A stretch of DNA of 64,000 bases from Phyllostachys edulis (lineage: Eukaryota; Streptophyta; Magnoliopsida; Poales; Poaceae). Shown piece after piece: positions 35,645 through 48,100 of this stretch (position 1 is the first letter of the stretch; every line of letters begins with the position of its first letter). The DNA lies in NCBI GenBank assembly GCA_036346405.1, contig CM070562.1:110458412-110522411 (forward strand). The letters are read 5' to 3'. The notes beneath the pieces are model-generated. The model was not told the DNA's origin and made no database searches. It worked only from the letters and a program-made list of their open reading frames with translations. Made by a program: the position numbers and the translations under genes.

Positions 35645-38600
35645 TCATTCTTGATTGGCACTGGCAGCTGCCTGGTGGTCGCATGGCCGGAACCCGTGGG
35701 CTAGAGCGGCGCGCCACGCCTTGTCCACGCCGGTGACCCTGCCGCCGCACTCGTGCGCGTCCCACTTCTCCAGCGCGTGCACGATGCCCGCCGCTCGCCA
35801 CGCGCTCATCACCCTCCTCGGCAGCCAGTTCTGCGTGCAGGCCAGTCAAACACACGCCATGCTAACGAACACTGCGCAGTCTTATGATATCTGATGAACA
35901 ATCAGCATCACGTCTATGAATTTACCTCGCAAACATGAAGGTTCTCGTATGACTTTGGGACTACTAATGCCGGGGTGCTGTGGTAGATGCAGTCTTTGCG
36001 GGTCTTGTTGGGAGGGAACTGAGAGTACGGCACGAAATGGACTCCTTTCTGGGCTTTCTTCTGCTCTTGATCCGTCAGCCCGTCGCCGACGAGCCATACC
36101 TGCATTTCGATCAGGTTGTGCAAGTAATGAGCATCCAGGAAGAACTAGAGCTGTAAACTAGTAAAAATATGGGCGCAAACTGCAAGGCAGCTAATGATTT
36201 ACCTTGCTGCCGTAACTGCATGACAAAGCCAGGTATTTCTGCATTTCTGGCCGCAGCTCTTGCTTCAGAAAGTCATACAAATCTTTGTCTAACATCCCAA
36301 CCTGTTTCACCCATAATTTATCATCGGTAACTTATCGTCGCCGCCGTAATCAACTCATCAAACTAGCAATTTCTTCTTGCCAGATATTCATCTCAAGAAC
36401 AATACCTGGATTTCCCGTTTGCACAGGGCCACAGTTAGCACGAATGCAATCTTGTTTGCGTTTCCCAGGAGGAGCACATCTCTTGTGCCTCGAGGGATCA
36501 TATGGAGAACGGCAGCGACAGCCAAGCTGGTCCCATCAACTATCTTTGTCTTCAGGCTTGGCTTTCTGATGATGTATAGCTCTCCGTTTCTATTCAACTC
36601 ATGTCCCTGCACATACAGATCCATATGTTAGCAACCTACCATCACCTGACCTGAACACAGTTTACTTCGTCAACGCTGCAATAATTTACGATGCGCCAAT
36701 AACTGTACTGTAAACTTTCAGGCAACATACATAATACCCACTGCCAACGTGGTAAATCTTGAACTATACATAATCCAAAGCCGATCGAGACCCAAGTGCT
36801 AGTACCATTGCACCTACTGTTTGTACGCTTACATTAAAGCTGGCTGTGAACAGTGACAATGCATTGAAGGTGGATCTGCCTACCTGGTTGAGGAGACCAA
36901 GTGTTAGTACTCTCGTGCCACTTGCTTCTGCATCTGCCACTGCCTTCTCAATCAAGCGGCTGACTAAATAGCCATCTACCTTCGACGTATACTGCGTACA
37001 CCCCAAGAAGAGTGTTCAGTACTGTTCTGCTTGCACTTCAGAAAATACATCAATTCTTGCATGTGAACAAGTTTTTTTTCCTTCTTCTTTCAGATATTTA
37101 TCAAAACTAAACAGCTCGTTTACCTGGGAGCTGTATCTTGGAATGACCCACGTTTCGATATTGAGCTTGTCCAGCCTGTTGGTCTCCGATCTGAACGTCC
37201 TGCCGAAGATCGAGGTGAGAGCGACCAACGGGTACGCGAGCGCGGACACCGCCTTGAGGTAGAGCTTGGAGGCGAGCGGGGTGGACGCGACGGAGGCGAA
37301 GCCGAGGCGGAGGTGGAAGATGGACTCCGGCGTGGTGAGGTGCGTGAGGTGGACGACGTCGGGCCTCACCTCCCTCCCGTGCAGGGTGCGCTCGTACAGG
37401 TCGTCGCTCGACTTGTCCAGCGTGCCGTACAGGTAGTCGTAGAACGGCATGAACAGCGAGTAGTTGGTGCGGAACTGCGTGTGGTGCAGAGAGTGGAACC
37501 TGACCGATCGAATTCATTCATTCAGGGAAAATTAAGAGATTGCAGTTCACGCATGAATCGCTCATTTTTACCGCTAAATCATACTTTGGATTACTAAGTC
37601 ACAGATTAGTTTAGGTTTCTTTAATTTCCCTAATTGAATGCCCTGTTGGGTAGTACTAGTACATTAAAATGACCCACGTGAGCATTCAGGCGAAAGGCGT
37701 AGGAGTAAAAGTAATAGCATAGACTCGTAGCGCCTAGCTAAGCTGCAGCGAAGTGCAGAGCGCAGGGCATGCACTTACGATGGGGTGTACATGAGGTACT
37801 TGAGCGGGGGGAAGACGTCGAAGAGCCATTTGGGGACGAGCTCGAAGTTGCAGTGGCCGAGATAGTTCATGAAATCGATGTAGATGAGGTAACCGTTGGT
37901 CATGGCCACGGATCCGGTGTTGGTTCCTACAATGGTCAGCAGCGGGATGGCGAACAGGGTGAAGTACACCAGCTCCTCCGCAAACGGATGGATCACGGCT
38001 GCAGATTGGAAAAGGAACAAAACGATCAGTCAGTCAGTCACCGGGCCACATTTTGCAACACAATTAGTAGGACTTACAGGTTATGGGCTCGGTGACAATG
38101 GAGGCGTGGTGGTGGGAGTGGTAGCGGGAGTAGAGGTAGTGGTGGTGCAGGGCTCGGTGGAACCAGTAGTAGAGGAACTCCACCGGGCCGACGTGCAGGA
38201 GGACGGTGACGACGAGCCCCTTGGAGTTCCACCACGGCAACCCTTGCGCCCTCGGAACCACCGCGTTCACGATGTAGAACAGCATCGCCGTCAGGAGGAT
38301 CTGGTCGTCCCTGCATGTTTGCAGGCACCAACAAGCATTTAGAAAAGAAAAGAAAAAGACAAGCCAGGCTGCAGAGAGGATTTCAGTTTGATATACACCG
38401 GTGCCTCTGATCTGAGATTAAGTATATAACTTGTCTTTATGGATGAATTACCAGTTCCTCTCCCTGTCCACCTGGTCGAAGTCGAGGCTCTTGTTGATGA
38501 TCCTGTTCTTGCTCCTGGCCGTCTGGTAGCGGGAGACGGTGATCCAGAGCTGGCTGTAGAGCAGCCTCAGGAGCAGGGTCGGCAGCACGAAGAAGCTGAG

Positions 38601-38856
38601 CATGTCTCGCTCCTCGGGCCTGCTCGCCGTCACGAACTTGTACGCGCTGTGCGCCGCCCATGGAGCCACCAACGCATACTTCAATCCGATCACGCGTGCG
38701 TGCATGCAGCATTTCAGGTTAGTTCTTGCATCATCGCTGCGGTCTATCTGACGAGAAGAGAAAAAAATGTGAGCTAGCATGCACGGGCTTAATTACCTTG
38801 TAGTTGCCAAGGTCTTGCCATGGCCAGCGAGTGAGAGGGCCTGGTTTTGAGGCCAT
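35645..38856 (-). CDS. CER1: CER1/Glossy1-type very-long-chain aldehyde decarbonylase
   Basis: Ten coding exons, all with GT-AG borders, join in frame: 38856-38797, 38678-38452, 38310-38078, 37998-37779, 37499-37124, 36991-36884, 36606-36406, 36301-36203, 36099-35926, 35830-35645. They total 1884 nt, or 627 aa, the usual CER1 length. The start MASKPGPLTRWPWQDLGNYK is typical. The N-terminal half is a membrane-bound fatty acid hydroxylase domain with the three histidine clusters HRALHHH, HSHHH and HSLHH that bind the di-iron centre. The C-terminal WAX2 domain includes VDGTSLA, VWLVGDGLTDQEQ and NWLPRRVMSAWRAAGI. CER1 works with CER3 and cytochrome b5 at the ER to convert very-long-chain acyl-CoA to alkanes of cuticular wax. 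The reading frame is intact. Which of the grass GL1-family paralogues it is remains open. Confidence 0.95.
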
Positions 38857-38986
38857 CCTGCTGTCAAATTTCCCTAGCTAGCTAGCTGCCTTCCTTACAC
38901 TGATCGAGTTGGCTGTGAGGAGATGTGAGCTTATATTGGCACTTGGAATATCGAGGATATGGCCATGGGAGTGGAGTACTTGCTTG

Positions 38987-38995
38987 CTTTATATA
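38987..38995 (-). promoter_or_regulatory. Probable TATA box of the CER1-type gene
   Basis: TATATAAAG on the minus strand, about 130 bp upstream of the start codon at 38856. This leaves room for a 5' leader of about 100 bp. No other TATA-like word lies closer. Confidence 0.55.
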
Positions 38996-39180
38996 CACAA
39001 ACTTAACGAGAGTGCCAAACAAGTCAATCGATCATGGCAATGGAAAGGCTTTTGCTGCTGCATGTGGTCCCTACGAGCGGCCGGAATGCTAGCTAGCGCG
39101 CGTCGTCCCAGGCAAGGGACTGACGGTACATTACATGCACCGGCTATTTACATTTTTTACACTGCCGACCTCGGTGTGTG

Positions 39181-39417
39181 CAGTAAGGGTAATACCCATT
39201 CTCTATTGACATGGTCCCACTTTGACTATTAATTTATGTAAATATATGTTGTTTCAAATAAAAACAATTGTATAAAAGTATATTTTATGATAATTCTAGT
39301 AATACCAATTTCGTGATGTCAATCTTGGTATTTCTCTACATATTAATGGTCAAACATAAAAAATGTTTGACCAGCACAGATACGAAAACAAATTATGCTT
39401 GGAATCGGAGGCAGTAT
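39181..39417. mobile_element. Degraded Stowaway-like MITE
   Basis: The right end, inverted, reads TACTGCCTCCGATTCCA, close to the TACTCCCTCCGTTCCA end of grass Stowaway elements. The interior contains ggtcaaacat...atgtttgacc, a common dyad in this family. The left terminus has decayed, and the TA duplication is only suggested. Confidence 0.45.
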
Positions 39418-40640
39418 TTCTCCCAATTTTATTATATCTTGAGGGAACGAGCTCATCCACGTAAACACGAGGCTACCTGTCTGGAACAAAAGGAATTTCA
39501 CCGTTCAATTCCTATATGAATCAGAAGAAGAAAAAACTCTACGCATTCCCAAACGAGGCTAGACACATAATTCTGCATGTTTCTGGAATTCGTTCTATCA
39601 CACTACTCCAGATCCACCAGAACACCAGCAGCCTGAGTGCATGCGAGACGCCCATCAACCGCTCTAGGATGCTCGAACGACTTGTTGGATGATGCACTTA
39701 TTATATAGCCGGTGTGAAAAAAAGAGCCGAGAGGCGATACATTCATGTTCAAGGCAATTGAGGGCCGATCTTCACTTTTCATTTGAAAACTGAAGCACAG
39801 ACACCTTTTGTGTTTCCCGGCAAGACAGGAACTTCATAGGATATTTTGCAGAAATTTCGCAGGAAACCATTCACTTCATGTAGTAATCATGGGGAAAATC
39901 CAGCGTTTCATATAGGAATTGAATGAGCAAGCAATTCCACCCACCCACCCTAGCATCCGCCATGAGCGAGCTCTGCTCGGCATTGACGAGTGAAAGAACA
40001 AGCACGAGGTGAGCAGCGTCCTAGAGAGTTAGGCCACGGGATGAAAGAGAGTATTGTGCCGTATGATGAGAAACTAAGTATAACATAGTCTAGTATCCAC
40101 TGGTCACATAGTCAAAACTCTCTTCTACACTCTAGTCTCTAGAGTAGGGAAGCTCGAACAGTCAGACTAAGATGTGGAGCTAGCCCTAGCGGCTGCTAGC
40201 TAGGTCTTCCGTATCCTTGGCGTCTTCGCTAGGCTTAGAATCCTTATGGAGATCAGTCCATAAATACGTCCACATGTTTGAATCATAATCGTCTTACTTA
40301 AATTTTAACTCTATCCCCATCAGCATTCGAATAGAACTAGACAGGATCTTTCCTGAAATATAGACCGGATCAGTTTTCGCCTTCGAGGCGGCCGCTGTAT
40401 TCAACGTAACTGTCAATACTTGACACCATCGTATACCTGCGTGTACGTACGTACGTACATACGTATGTGCAAGTGTGCATATTGCCTGAAATACCTTTTA
40501 TGCCCCTCCGCGTTTGCAAAATGTTGGATCTGCCACGAACTTAATTTTGTGTACTTCTGTATTTACCACCGGAAACATATGGCTCAAGCTCGGATGACAT
40601 AACTAGCATTTCGCAAACATGTGGTGTCAGATTTTTTTAA
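39418..40640. other. Intergenic stretch without a supported gene
   Basis: No ORF longer than about 60 codons fits a family. A short gtacgtacgtacgtac tract lies near 40443-40458. Confidence 0.5.
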
Positions 40641-40705
40641 AAAAAAATCTTGTTTATTCTAAAATACAATAATATACTTCTGTTTTTTTATAGAAATAAT
40701 CATCT

Positions 40706-40862
40706 ATCGCCCTATCATTGGGCAACATGAATTAAGTCGCCCAATGATTGAGCAACTAGATCCAAGTTGCCCAACAGTTACGTGACAAGTGGCGTAATCG
40801 CTCAACAGTTTAGCGACTAGTCTCTTTGGCTACTAGTCGCTCAATGGTTTAGCGACTTAGCC
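40706..40862. repeat. Short inverted and direct repeats at the left edge of the PMD element
   Basis: tcgccctatcattgggcaac, agtcgcccaatgattgagcaact, cgctcaacagtttagcgact and cgctcaatggtttagcgact are variants of one dyad. A similar phrase, cgctcaaccgttggacgactt, occurs at about 59270-59290, past the last PMD-related sequence. These may be the subterminal repeats of a DNA transposon carrying the PMD gene, spanning about 40.6-59.7 kb with later insertions. Confidence 0.5.
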
Positions 40863-40910
40863 CACGTGCGCGTCGTCCATCGGCATTTCGCTCGAGACAT
40901 AGGCAGAGCA

Positions 40911-41035
40911 GCGAGAGGAAGAGGAGAAGAGAGGAAGGGAATTGAAAGAGGAGAAGAGAGAGGAAGAGAAAGAGAGAGAAGGAGAGAAAGAGAGGAGAGG
41001 AAAAGGGAGGGAAAGAGAGGAGGAGAGATCCGCGT
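40911..41035 (+). repeat. GA-rich (polypurine) tract
   Basis: A degenerate gaga/gagg run. It sits between the left repeats and the PMD pseudogene and could be its leader. The pyrimidine-strand ORF over it is spurious. Confidence 0.8.
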
Positions 41036-41049
41036 ATCGACGACGGTGA

Positions 41050-41325
41050 GACCTCTGCATTTCTTTATATATTTACTTTCGAAACCATGGTAGGTTAGCA
41101 ACTAAAATCATTAAATGTGTAGTTGTGGGTTAGCAACTAAAATCATTAGATCCTTAGGGTTAAGGGTTGTATGTTTAGGGTGAGTCCCCTGGACTTCTTT
41201 GTAAATTTACTTTCGAAACCATGGTAGGTTAGCAACTAAAATAATTAGATGTGTAGTTATAGGTTAGCAACTAAAATTATTAGATGTTTAGGGTTAAGGG
41301 TTAGGGTATTGGGTTAAGAGGTTAG
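41050..41325 (+). repeat. Tandem duplication of about 134 bp
   Basis: The phrase tttactttcgaaaccatggt followed by aggttagcaactaaaat occurs at about 41073 and again at about 41207. Both copies then repeat gttagcaactaaaat and end in ttagggttaagggtt. Confidence 0.8.
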
Positions 41326-41470
41326 GGTTAGGGTTAGGGTATAGCCATAGCCGTATTACAACTATTAACAACTAAATTGGCGTTAGTTCTACGGCAAAAC
41401 TATCTACAACTATTAACACTATGCGACGTACCCGACACAACTATACATCTAAACCCTAAACCCTAAAACC
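41281..41470. repeat. Interstitial telomere-like repeats, inverted pair
   Basis: gtttagggttaagggttagg and three ttaggg units occur at 41281-41341. ctaaaccctaaaccctaaaa occurs on the same strand at about 41447-41467, i.e. inverted. The units mix TTTAGGG and TTAGGG, so this is degenerate interstitial sequence, not a chromosome end. Confidence 0.7.
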
Positions 41471-41614
41471 GAAATGCGGCTATGGCTATATATGTTGAGG
41501 AATATGCGATTTATGCAAGAATGCAACTAAAATTTTAGAATTTTTTGAGCTACGCTATAAATAATTAAACCACTAATTGTGTTGTAATTGCTAACTTGAA
41601 ATTGATTTGTAGGT

Positions 41615-43454
41615 ATGGCTCGTGACCTTGGTGGTTCCGATTGTCCTTTCGGCCTGCTAGACCGGTGCGTCGACGCGCAGCACAGCGCCAGGCGTCGTGT
41701 CGTGCACCCTGAGGGTAGGGACGAGGCAACTGAGTTGGGGGATGGTCCATACGCGGAAACCTCGACGGGCTTGGAGAATAGACTCAAGCTGGAGAAACAA
41801 GTTTGTCTGCAAACTGCGACACTTCTTTTTATCATATGTTCACTATGTACTTACTTCTTCTTGCTTTGCAGGCGGAGCAATGTCAGCCTTCTACCACTCG
41901 CACAGATGGTAGAGGCCACCGCGAGGAAAGCGGAGAGGTCCTCGCCGGCTCAGAGTGGTCACGACGGTTCCTGTTCAACCGGTCGCTACTGACAACTCTG
42001 GTGGACCGGTGGCGGCTCGAGACGCGCACCTTCCACCTCCCATTCGGGGAGATGTCCCCCACTCTGTAGGGCATCATGGTGCTGCTTGGTCTGCCTATCG
42101 CGAGAGCCGCTACCTCCCTGCCGGACGCGCCTACTGACTGGCGCAACAACCTGCTGAGTAGGTTTGAGGGGGTTTTTCTGGCTGAGGCCGCAGCAGCGTA
42201 CTACGTCTTCCCGGCACAACAGAGGCATGACCCACCCCTGCGGTGGCTTTCATAGTTCTGAGTACGTATGCTATCCATTTTCCCTGTTTAGCAATGCACT
42301 ATCCTTACCATATGACGGGCTTACTAATTATTCATTTGTGCACAGATCAAGCGGATGGACCCAAAGCCCAGCGAGTACCAGGTGTCGTGGCACCTTGAGG
42401 CGCACTTGCTGTGGCTGTTCGGCTGAGTGCTGTTTACCAGCAGCCACGGTGACTCCGTCGATGCCCAACTAGTGCGGTACGCGAGGGTCATCGTCGACGG
42501 GAGGAGGTGCAAATCAGCTGAAGATCACCTGTACTTCTTGCGATGTACCGCGGCATGTGTGAAACATGCTGTAGGACGAGGCCAACATCTATCCCTACAG
42601 GTTGCCCCCTCCTGCTGCAGCTGTCGTCGTTCGAGCGCTTCCTCCTCGGACAGCCGATGCTGCTCAACACCAGTCCATACCACACGGACATGTACCACGG
42701 GGGTGCGGTGAATCGACCGACCGCAGGGTCCTTTTGGTGCCATATACAGGTATGTACTCTCCTGTATCTTTACTTTAGTTGTATTATGGGTCATCTTTTT
42801 GTAACCACTGTTCTGGCTCGCAGGCACAGTTTACACACCTACAGGTCACACGTGTGTACGAGCACTCCGTCGAGCAGCTCGACCGCCTCACTACTGACGA
42901 CGTGCGCTAAGAGCCGTACTCTGCTCAGGGGATGGCGGACCGCGCTTCTGCCGGGCTGTCCTCAATATGCTGGTGCAACCAGGCGTACTAGCTGACGTGG
43001 AAGAAGCTCATCTTCGACGTGTTCGTCGAGGACTACGCGGCGCACAGGGTGATGCGCCAGTTTGGCCTCCGCCAGGTTGTTCCAGTCCCCGTCGGGCGTC
43101 AGGTGCCCGACTCGATCCATACGTGAGTTACACACAACACATGTCCCTTTTTTTTTCCAGTTCTGTTACGATAGCTTCTAATTGTAGTGGTACGTTTCGC
43201 AGGCAGAGTAGGAGGGGTGGAAGCGGGACGAGTTGGGCGGCAAAGATACCGCCGTGGCTGGCGGAGTGGGTAGATGCCCTCGAGGATTACGTGCAGGAGG
43301 GCGTCCCGTACGACCCCAGCACGTACGCCGAGTACCTACGCTGGTACGCTCCGGAGACACGCACCAGGTTGGTGCATGTCGTCGACTCTCCCCCGCTCAA
43401 GTACCAGCACGGACTGACACGTACCCTGCACGCTTTCGCACGGAACATGCATAT
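41615..43454 (+). pseudogene. Plant mobile domain (PMD, PF10536-type) gene, 5' part
   Basis: Fragments in order: MARDLGGSDCPFGLLDRCVD (41615), LVDRWRLETRTFHLPFGEMS near 42000, LLGLPI and WRNNLLSRFEG (42075-42170), YRGMCETCCRTRPTS and PTAGSFWCHI (42545-42750), THLQVTRVYEH (42835), WKKLIFDVFVEDYAAHRVMR followed by QFGLRQVVPVPVGRQ (43000-43110), then PPWLAEWVDALEDYVQEGVP and AEYLRWYAPETRTRL (43250-43375). Likely introns separate them. Stops interrupt the frame, e.g. after FGEMSPTL and in two later exons. PMD proteins are MAIN-like or transposon-borne proteins. The coding sequence is cut at 43454 by the Tat retroelement and resumes after 55340. Confidence 0.8.
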
Positions 43455-44065
43455 TGTCGACGTTTGGGACTCTCGTCACAGAACGGACAAACATGAATAA
43501 AAAAATATAGATTGCTATCTATTCGTCAAAGGACTCAAAGCAGTGATGTATATTGCAAAGGGTATGCTCTGATTACAAGAAGAACGAATGTGAATAAACG
43601 TGGATTAGGATCTGGATCTAGATTACAAAGGCACATAGGCCGGGTTCTTATAGTCTACAAAACGTCGGCAGTTTGTTGCAATGGTGTCTCTTCACGCCAA
43701 TGGTTCCATTCCTTCAAGTTAATCGTTGCATCCCTTCGTGATGACCGTTATATCTCTGAGTACAACAGCCAATATATTCTCTCCACGTGTAGTTATCATT
43801 AATCACACGTGGTAACCGCTTTCCAGGACCTCCTCTGTAGGGGAGAGGTCCTGAGTGGTCCGGAGAAACCTATAGAGGAGGTCCAACCGGACGTCCGGAA
43901 GAGGTTTTGAAAATGGTCAAAGAAAAGACTTTTAGGCCCACTTTCTGACCGCTTAATTGATCTTGGGCTCAGAAAGCTAATTTGGGCCTAGTAGAAAATC
44001 TAGTTGATTTATGAATAAAAAAAAAAGATATATTCGGATAATTGACTGGTCAACAATCCTCGTCA
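43455..44065 (-). repeat. 3' LTR of the Tat element
   Basis: Aligns throughout with 54703-55339. Differences include about a dozen extra bases (a gtggtcttgga-type duplication) in the other copy and scattered substitutions, so the insertion has some age. The sequence gaggggctagc on the internal side (minus strand, ending at 44066) is the probable polypurine tract. Confidence 0.9.
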
Positions 44066-44449
44066 GCTAGCCCCTCAATTTCAAGTGGAAATAACTTACT
44101 TGAAGGGCTTTTGATCAGAACTAGATTTGATCAAGAAGATAGTTTCACTTGAGTTGTAAATAACTATTTTCCTTAAGAAGTAGGAGTGTCAGCCGTATAT
44201 ATTTATGAAAGCAATTCCCGAAGGGACGATTATGCTTTAGCCTTCAGCGATTTATTAGGAACAAACTCTAATAAAATATTATTTGTTAGACTTCTGTCCA
44301 GTTTATTTAATTCTACCGCAAGTTACTGGTCTATATATAACCATTAGAAGGGTAGGAACAAGAGACATTCCTTCAAAAAAATTCCATCTTTCTTACTTTC
44401 GCTTTGATGTTCTTCCACTCGGGGAAATAGTATGAAATAGACAATACTT

Positions 44450-44717
44450 CATAGATCAAATTGACTTTTTGACCACCCTGAAGGCAGGATCCATGAATCT
44501 TGTTCGTTCCATGGTGTTCAAAAGTCAATTTGTTCTATGCATTAAAGTCTTTAAATCCAAATGGATTACCTTGGAAGAAATAATCAGTCCTTAGAGTATT
44601 GTGGGTAAGATCGTGGAAAAGACGCATTTCATAGATCAAATTGACTTTTGGTCAAACCTTCAATCACTTTGAAGTTATGATTCATGGAAGGTTGACCAGA
44701 AGTCAATTTAGTCTATG
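44450..44717. repeat. Two homologous 90-bp hairpins in tandem
   Basis: Hairpin 1 (44450-44539) starts catagatcaaattgactttt and ends with its mirror aaaagtcaatttgttctatg. Hairpin 2 (44630-44717) starts identically and ends agaagtcaatttagtctatg. The arms of hairpin 2 also pair through ggtcaaaccttc and gaaggttgacc. They lie between the 3' LTR and the start of the antisense gene. Confidence 0.85.
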
Positions 44718-45166
44718 GACTGATATCTTCAAGAAATTGGTAGAAGGAAATCCCGATGATCAGGTGAACTTCTCTCGAAACGTATATCGAGGTAACTTCT
44801 ATGTTAAGTGGTTTTGTACTTTGCCATCCACGATGGTTACGAGATGAAGATAACTTTGGGAAAAGAAAAAACTTTTCAACTGGTTTTTTTTACACATCTC
44901 AGACATGTGGAACAACCTTCTTGACCGAACGTGAGTTGTCATGTCATCACTAGTCGAGGTACAATTGGTACGTCTTGAAAGTAGTGGGTTTTAAATGTAC
45001 CAACGGTATATATGGATCTTTTACCTTTTCTTGGGCATGTTTTTTTTATCCCAGTTGTTTTCACTTTCCCCATTCACCGAGAGCCTTTCGTCCTCCACAA
45101 ACCTTCAAAAGGGATAATTCCCTAGTCCACCATTGAACCAAAACAATGGCGGGATGAAAATCGTCA

Positions 45167-48100
45167 ATGCTGTCTGCGGAAGAGCTCAAAGGACTGGAGC
45201 GGGACGGGCATCTGCCAGAGAAGGCTCTTATCGAGTGGCGTGCACCAGGGAGGAAGATTGAACCAAGCCCTCTGGCCGGTTTTACGGTACTCTTCGTGTC
45301 CTATCTCTAGGTAGGCCTCCGTTTGCCCGAGAGTGATTTCTTGATTGAAATTCTTAATCATTATGGAATCGAATTAGTTCACATTGTACCGAATTCAGTT
45401 CTGGTACTTAGCGTCTTCACCCACATGTTTGAGGTGTTTTTAGAGATAGCCCTAGTCTGCGTCTGTTTAGATTTTATTACTAAATCATTCGCAACAAGAA
45501 AGGTACTAGTGCCTTAGGCTCTTTTTATTTTAAATTTCAAGATACCAACAAAAGGGTGTTTCCCTTCTTGACTTCCAAAGATGCTAGCCAAACATAGAGC
45601 AAGGAATAATTTTATTCTGAAGTTTCAAGAGAGAGTAGGATTACTTACAATCGTAATGCACCACTGGAGTGGTCCTCAAAAAGCCAAGTTGTTGACAAGG
45701 AGATCGAGCTCTCAGATGATGAGAAGAAAGTAGTGCTCGTGATCAACAATCTGGTAGAGAGAGGTCTAACTGGATGAAAGATTGTCCATGATTTCCTCAA
45801 GAACAAGATCTTCCCCCTCCAAAAGAGGGAAATATTATCCTGCAATTATGATGTCCCTGAAAATTGTAATAATCCATTTATCTTTTTACTCAAACTAAAT
45901 TTCATAGTTGAAGTAAAGTAATTTTTTATTATACTGCTGCTCTTTCAAATGATGAGGTCCTAGCTAGGGCCCCAGTCCTATTAAAGGATCGAGTTCCAAA
46001 AAAGGAACCGATCGATATAGAAGCGCAACCCCCGAGCTTGATTAGGGCTACCTTATCGCTTAGGAAAGATTACATAGTGGTAAGCATTCATAGAAATAGT
46101 TAGACATAAGAAATAAATTTGCCCATGTCTAATTTGTATGTTTCTGGACGGACGACACCGAAAAAAGTCACATCTCAAATGTCGGTGCGAGCTCTTCCCC
46201 TCCTTTGGCAAAGAGTGCAAGGATTACTTCTAGACCTCCTATCGCTCCAAAGAAAACGAAACCCACACCGGCTTCAGTTTCAGTTCCACCAAGACCTCTT
46301 GCTTCAATTCCAACTCCTTCGAGACCTTCTACCCGTGAGGTATTGAAAACAAAAGTTAAGACTGCAGTTTCTTGATATGTCTCTAACCCCCAGCCAATGT
46401 CTTCTATATCAACTTTCTTAACTGGGGTGGTCCAGGGTGAAGGATCGTCAGAAGAATCTGAAGAGGAGGTCCCTCTTCAGAGGGTTCCAAGGTTAATGAC
46501 CTCCATGGCCTTGGTTCCCTGTTCGTCTGAGCAAACGAGAGAACCTACTTTTATTGTGAATAAGGATTTTATGTCACTCTTCAGCGAAAGTGGTTTCGAG
46601 ATCAAGTAAGTTCTTTGATAATAACTTTATAATTTTGTCTTAAAATGACCAATCCTCTCTTTCCTTTTAGCCTTTTTTTTTGCCGTTGGACCCGAAAAGG
46701 GGACACTTGACAGCTCACGAACAATCTTCGCCACCAATTGTAACAGCAACAGAGGAATCCCCAGCAAAAGAGATTCTGCAAATGGAAATACTTCCTAGGA
46801 CCACTGAGGAAGTGGTACAGGATGTTTTGACGACGACTACTGGGACATCCAAGGGGATGCCACAGGACATGGAGGTCCAGACAGAAAGGACCTCCCAAGA
46901 GGATCAGACAGAAGTGGTGATCCATAGGCCCACTACAACAGGAGCAGGCCATGAGACCACAAGGTCAGAGGAGGTGGTCCATGAGACCATTGAAACTCAT
47001 GACGAAGATGATAATATCTTGGTAAAATTTTTATCTTGGTAATTTTACTTTGAATATACCAGTATAGACCCGAGTCATAGAATGTCTTAGGAGTCACAAG
47101 ATACCGGATCTGATCCAAGCAGAGGAGTTTTTCGTTTGGTTCAATTGGATCAATCTGAGAATAAAGTTACTCTTGAAAGTTCTCCTTCTAGAATAAAAAA
47201 AGAAAGACCTCCAAGACCTCATGATGTCTGTCAAAAGGTGTTGGAAAGTCAATGTTGACATGATTGGGGAGATCAAAACTTTCGCGGAGGAGAAAGAGAA
47301 GTAAGTACATAAAATTATTATTCAATCATAAGATTCTGATTAAATAATTTACTTATGCTTTTATTTACACTATAGGGAGTGTTTACTGGCAAAAGCCGGA
47401 TAAGAAAATACTGAGTCTATACTTCACGCTATCATATTAAAATTGTCTGAGGCGGAGAAAAGATACGAGAGGAGCGCGGTGACCATAGCAGAAAAGACTG
47501 AAGAGATCCGTCTCTTGACTCAGAAGAATGAAAAGTTACAAGAGATCTTGGGCTGGCAATCTGGAGAAAGACACAACCTATTTGAACAGAATAAGATGCT
47601 CATTAAGGAGAAGAAAGGTGAAGAACCTCTCTTTGTTTCTTACATAGCATTTGACCTCATTATTATTTGCAATGTGTGAATTCTATTCTCTTTTTTCGTT
47701 CTTTCTTAGAACTAGAAAAGGCAAAACAGGATCTTCAGAAGACCTTTTGTAATAAAGATCTTCATATTCAAGACTTGAAGGAAGGGAAAAAACGGAGTCA
47801 CATTGCCGTGCAAGAACTTGAAAAGAAAGTGGATACTTTGATGAAGGTCGGCAAGGAAATTACTATGGTTACGGAAAATAGCTTTTCTCGAATCTCAACT
47901 TCTCTATGAGAAATTGCAGAGCATCTGAAGGCCCCGGTAACTCCTCTCGCAACCAAAATGACCTTAGGTGACCTTAGAAATGATATCTATACTCAAATTG
48001 CATACATTCAAAAACACATACCTGCTATGAATACTACTATATATCAATCTTTGACAAGAGCAATGGGTCAAGCTTTAAACCGAGTGTTATTAAAGATTGA

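Noticed and set aside
41281..41470. True telomere or chromosome end
   Set aside because: The array is short, degenerate, inverted and embedded between mobile elements.
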